Part shown: positions 49,601-50,276 of the stretch, in pieces
Layout: the number at the start of each line of letters is the position of its first letter
Numbering within the stretch: the first letter of the stretch is position 1
NCBI GenBank assembly: GCA_964550125.1
Contig: CAZJWC010000009.1
Location: 1-50,276 of the forward strand
Reading direction: 5' to 3'
DNA: 50,276 bases
DNA from: CAZJWC01 sp964550125
Lineage (GTDB): Bacteria > Bacillota > Clostridia > Christensenellales > Borkfalkiaceae
Made by a program: the position numbers and the translations under genes
Notes under the pieces: generated by a model
What the model was told of the DNA's origin: nothing
What the model saw: the letters and a program-made list of their open reading frames with translations, nothing else
The model's database searches: none

Positions 49601-50276
49601 CAACCTCAACAAAATGTAAACTTAAATGAGAAGTATGGCAATACGGCTTTCTCACAATATTTTGCAAAGGGAAATCAAGGTGGTGCACAACCTCAACAAC
49701 AGACACAACCTCAACAAAATGTAAACTTAAATGAGAAGTATGGCAATACGGCTTTCTCACAATATTTTGCAAAGGGAAATCAAGGTGGTGCACAACCTCA
49801 ACAACAGACACAACCTCAACAAAATGTAAACTTAAATGAGAAGTATGGCAATACGGCTTTCTCACAATATTTTGCAAAGGGAAATCAAGGTAGTGCAGAA
49901 CCTCAACAAGTACAGCCTCAACCTACTGTTATTCATAATGACAGCGAGGAAGATGTTTTTGTTCATGCAAACCCCCAACCTAATTCGCAGACAAACGAAC
50001 CTAAAAATGAGAACGCACCAAGTGGGTTAGCATTTGTGCAAAAAGATGTTGAAGATAAGCGAACAGAAACGGAAGTAAAAGAAACTGAAATTGCTCCTAT
50101 ACAACCTGAAAACAATGCAGTTGCACCTATTCAGCAAGAGGGGAACGGTTTAATGCCTGCTGGTATGGAAGGTTACAATAATGGTTTAATGCCTGCCGGT
50201 ATGGAAGGTTACAATAATGGTTTAATGCCTGCCGGTATGGAAGGTTACAATAATGGTTTAATGCCTGCCGGTATGG
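46664..50276 (+). CDS. Giant repetitive Glu/Gln/Pro-rich protein, open at window end
   Basis: An open frame from the ATG at 46664 (GGAGGGG upstream) to the last base, at least 1204 codons without a stop. Residues 1-110 are the only complex part (VAIPISLPVFFNENSFSSCV, then NCNSECKK with Cys-x2-Cys-x3-Cys). From residue 227 come acidic 46-residue repeats. From about residue 727, 12-residue units QPQQPFANQQMA and QPQQPFANGPMA alternate with the longer unit NEKYGNTAFSQYFAKGNQGG. The visible end has NGLMPAGMEGYN units. No signal peptide or membrane span is seen, so it is probably cytoplasmic and disordered, perhaps a scaffold. I do not recognise the family. Small frames on the other strand here are shadows of the repeats. 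Confidence 0.85.
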   Translation, partial: MDDKEYEYEHNPSGDIYNESSDSGKNKNDTPQGVAIPISLPVFFNENSFSSCVNCNSECKKLLQSIQGVIDNMKKINPEFEKYARVGLMPVLIPNQNQVQVESELTDPFGLPSTSFESQQDGIDGPKHIDVLQEPSYIYNEQESYIENAPEVNYNIEEDIKSVETNSISTMVAPEVQQFQEVPYKKTLMEEIQGSSNDQLFEDEDIQPQEENYVSNDVFETEQNQLEETETYEEQPQEYEEPEEEVVENTQEYIEEQPQYEQDEYYQQGEQVEETETYEEQSQEYEEPQEEVVENTQEYIEEQPQCEQDEYYQENEQVEETETYEEQPQEFEQSQEAIVENTQEYIEEQPQYEQDEYYQQGEQVEETETYEEQPQEYEQSQEEVVENTQEYIEEIPQYEQDEYYQQGEQVEETETYEEQSQEYEQSQEEIVENTQEEIEQATENRTYGLFAEEMVYSRYENSNTNEQPQEYEEPQEEVVENTQEYIEKQPQYEQDEYYQEGEQVEETETYEEEPQEEVVDNTQENLEYSQESETLEENREETLEQEKIPSTRENFFANGASASGEVNEYKIPQGQPERINFFKSYDEITVSDDRYSVPTGREQNDVETEKEDLPEQDADPPDEQQACVETEQIEDAQQSCSVSEQNYEVQDEVDEYKEESLEQDNFKNDGYDSGDTQEDEDMKKNQENNSNQNINNSAFSQYFSRPIPRSQEVNEETEMEKPEQQVQPQQPFANQQMAQPQQPFANQQMAQPQQPFANQQMAQPQQNVNLNEKYGNTAFSQYFARGNQGGAQPQQPFTNGPMGQPQQAQPQQPFANGPMAQPQQPFANQQQTQPQQNLNEKYGNTAFSQYFAKSNQGGAQPQQPFTNGPMGQPQQPFANGPMAQPQQPFANGPMAQPQQPFANGPMAQPQQPFANQQMAQPQQPFANQQMVQPQQPFANQQMAQPQHPFANQQMVQPQQPFANQQIAQPQQPFANQQQTQPQQNVNLNEKYGNTAFSQYFAKGNQGGAQPQQQTQPQQNVNLNEKYGNTAFSQYFAKGNQGGAQPQQQTQPQQNVNLNEKYGNTAFSQYFAKGNQGSAEPQQVQPQPTVIHNDSEEDVFVHANPQPNSQTNEPKNENAPSGLAFVQKDVEDKRTETEVKETEIAPIQPENNAVAPIQQEGNGLMPAGMEGYNNGLMPAGMEGYNNGLMPAGMEGYNNGLMPAGM
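47342..48235 (+). repeat. Acidic 138-bp (46-residue) tandem repeats
   Basis: Units start at 47342, 47480, 47618, 47756 and 47894, exactly 138 bp apart and nearly identical. Each encodes EETETYEEQPQEYEEP, then EEVVENTQEYIEEQPQYEQD and EYYQQGEQV. The fifth unit is broken by a unique segment (NRTYGLFAEEMVYSRYE), after which a sixth partial unit runs to about 48235. Confidence 0.92.
48842..49922 (+). repeat. Gln/Pro-rich 36-bp repeats and FSQYF units
   Basis: Sixteen units of the form QPQQPF-[AT]-N-x4 (12 residues, 36 bp; one begins QPQHPF) are interspersed with five units beginning NEKYGNTAFSQYFA at 48974, 49178, 49625, 49730 and 49835. The last three are 105 bp apart and nearly identical. A divergent copy of AFSQYF is at 48755. 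Confidence 0.92.
50147..50276 (+). repeat. 36-bp tandem repeats running off the window
   Basis: GGTTTAATGCCTGC followed by GGTATGGAAGGTTACAATAA starts at 50147, 50183, 50219 and 50255, exactly 36 bp apart. Three units are complete and the fourth is cut. They encode GLMPAGMEGYNN. Confidence 0.93.

Noticed and set aside
48773..50030. Several plus- and minus-strand frames of 60-170 codons over the Gln/Pro repeats
   Set aside because: They repeat with the same 36-bp and 105-bp period as the main frame and carry no start signals. They exist only because the repeat lacks stops in several frames.
47342..50276. Possible CRISPR array because of regular repeats
   Set aside because: The repeats are contiguous or coding, with no unique spacers of constant length, and no cas genes are nearby.

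Overview
The window is AT-rich DNA with bacterial gene structure: short spacers, GGAGG-type ribosome sites, TTGACA-17-TATAAT promoters and hairpin plus U-tract terminators. T-box control, a YtxH-like protein, a DUF1292 protein next to ruvX, MBG and BspA-type repeats, and a fused aroE-aroK point to an uncultured gut-type Clostridia (Bacillota). This assignment rests on gene content only.

Layout. 1-160: two tRNA genes on the minus strand (Gly, cut by the window edge, and Val). 385-3986: rpmG-secE-nusG-rplK-rplA-rplJ-rplL, with two look-alikes of the L1 binding site of 23S rRNA and an attenuated L10 leader; rpoBC does not follow. 4089-6922: a cyclophilin-like lipoprotein, a helical DNA-binding-like protein, a YtxH-like protein, ruvX and DUF1292. 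7108-9926: rpsB-tsf-pyrH-frr. 9950-16713: an accessory block that splits the usual frr-uppS junction. It holds a candidate structured RNA, a membrane protein behind a promoter with a G9 tract in its spacer, and a 1591-residue secreted protein with a decayed GH13 amylase domain, four starch-binding-like modules and six MBG repeats. 16831-20940: uppS-cdsA-dxr-rseP. 20980-28084: a Na/Pi cotransporter homologue, an unknown membrane protein, a membrane-anchored XRE regulator, and divergently a zinc ribbon-TIR-TM-LRR protein overlapping a YgjP-type metallopeptidase. 28100-31444: a T-box leader upstream of an XRE-cupin-acyl-CoA synthetase fusion, then an MgtC-family protein. 31744-38338: two related surface proteins. 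38444-39220: an Lgt-family protein. 39428-46530: an aromatic amino acid operon (aroF-tyrA-aroB-aroA-aroC-aroE/K-aroQ) behind a Phe/Tyr-rich leader peptide and a complete-looking attenuator. 46664-50276: a giant repetitive Glu/Gln/Pro-rich protein still open at the window end.

How the genes work together. The first third is translation, secretion and envelope housekeeping. The aromatic operon covers DAHP synthase to chorismate and on to the tyrosine branch, with no chorismate mutase or prephenate dehydratase in view. The accessory genes concern the cell surface and sensing.

The strongest items for a second look are the G9 promoter (10146-10175), the aromatic attenuator (39428-39644), the inverted Toll-like TIR/LRR protein (24486-27374), the pseudo-amylase (11857-16632), the open-ended repeat protein (46664-50276), and the T-box in front of a gene that is not a tRNA synthetase (28135-28400).
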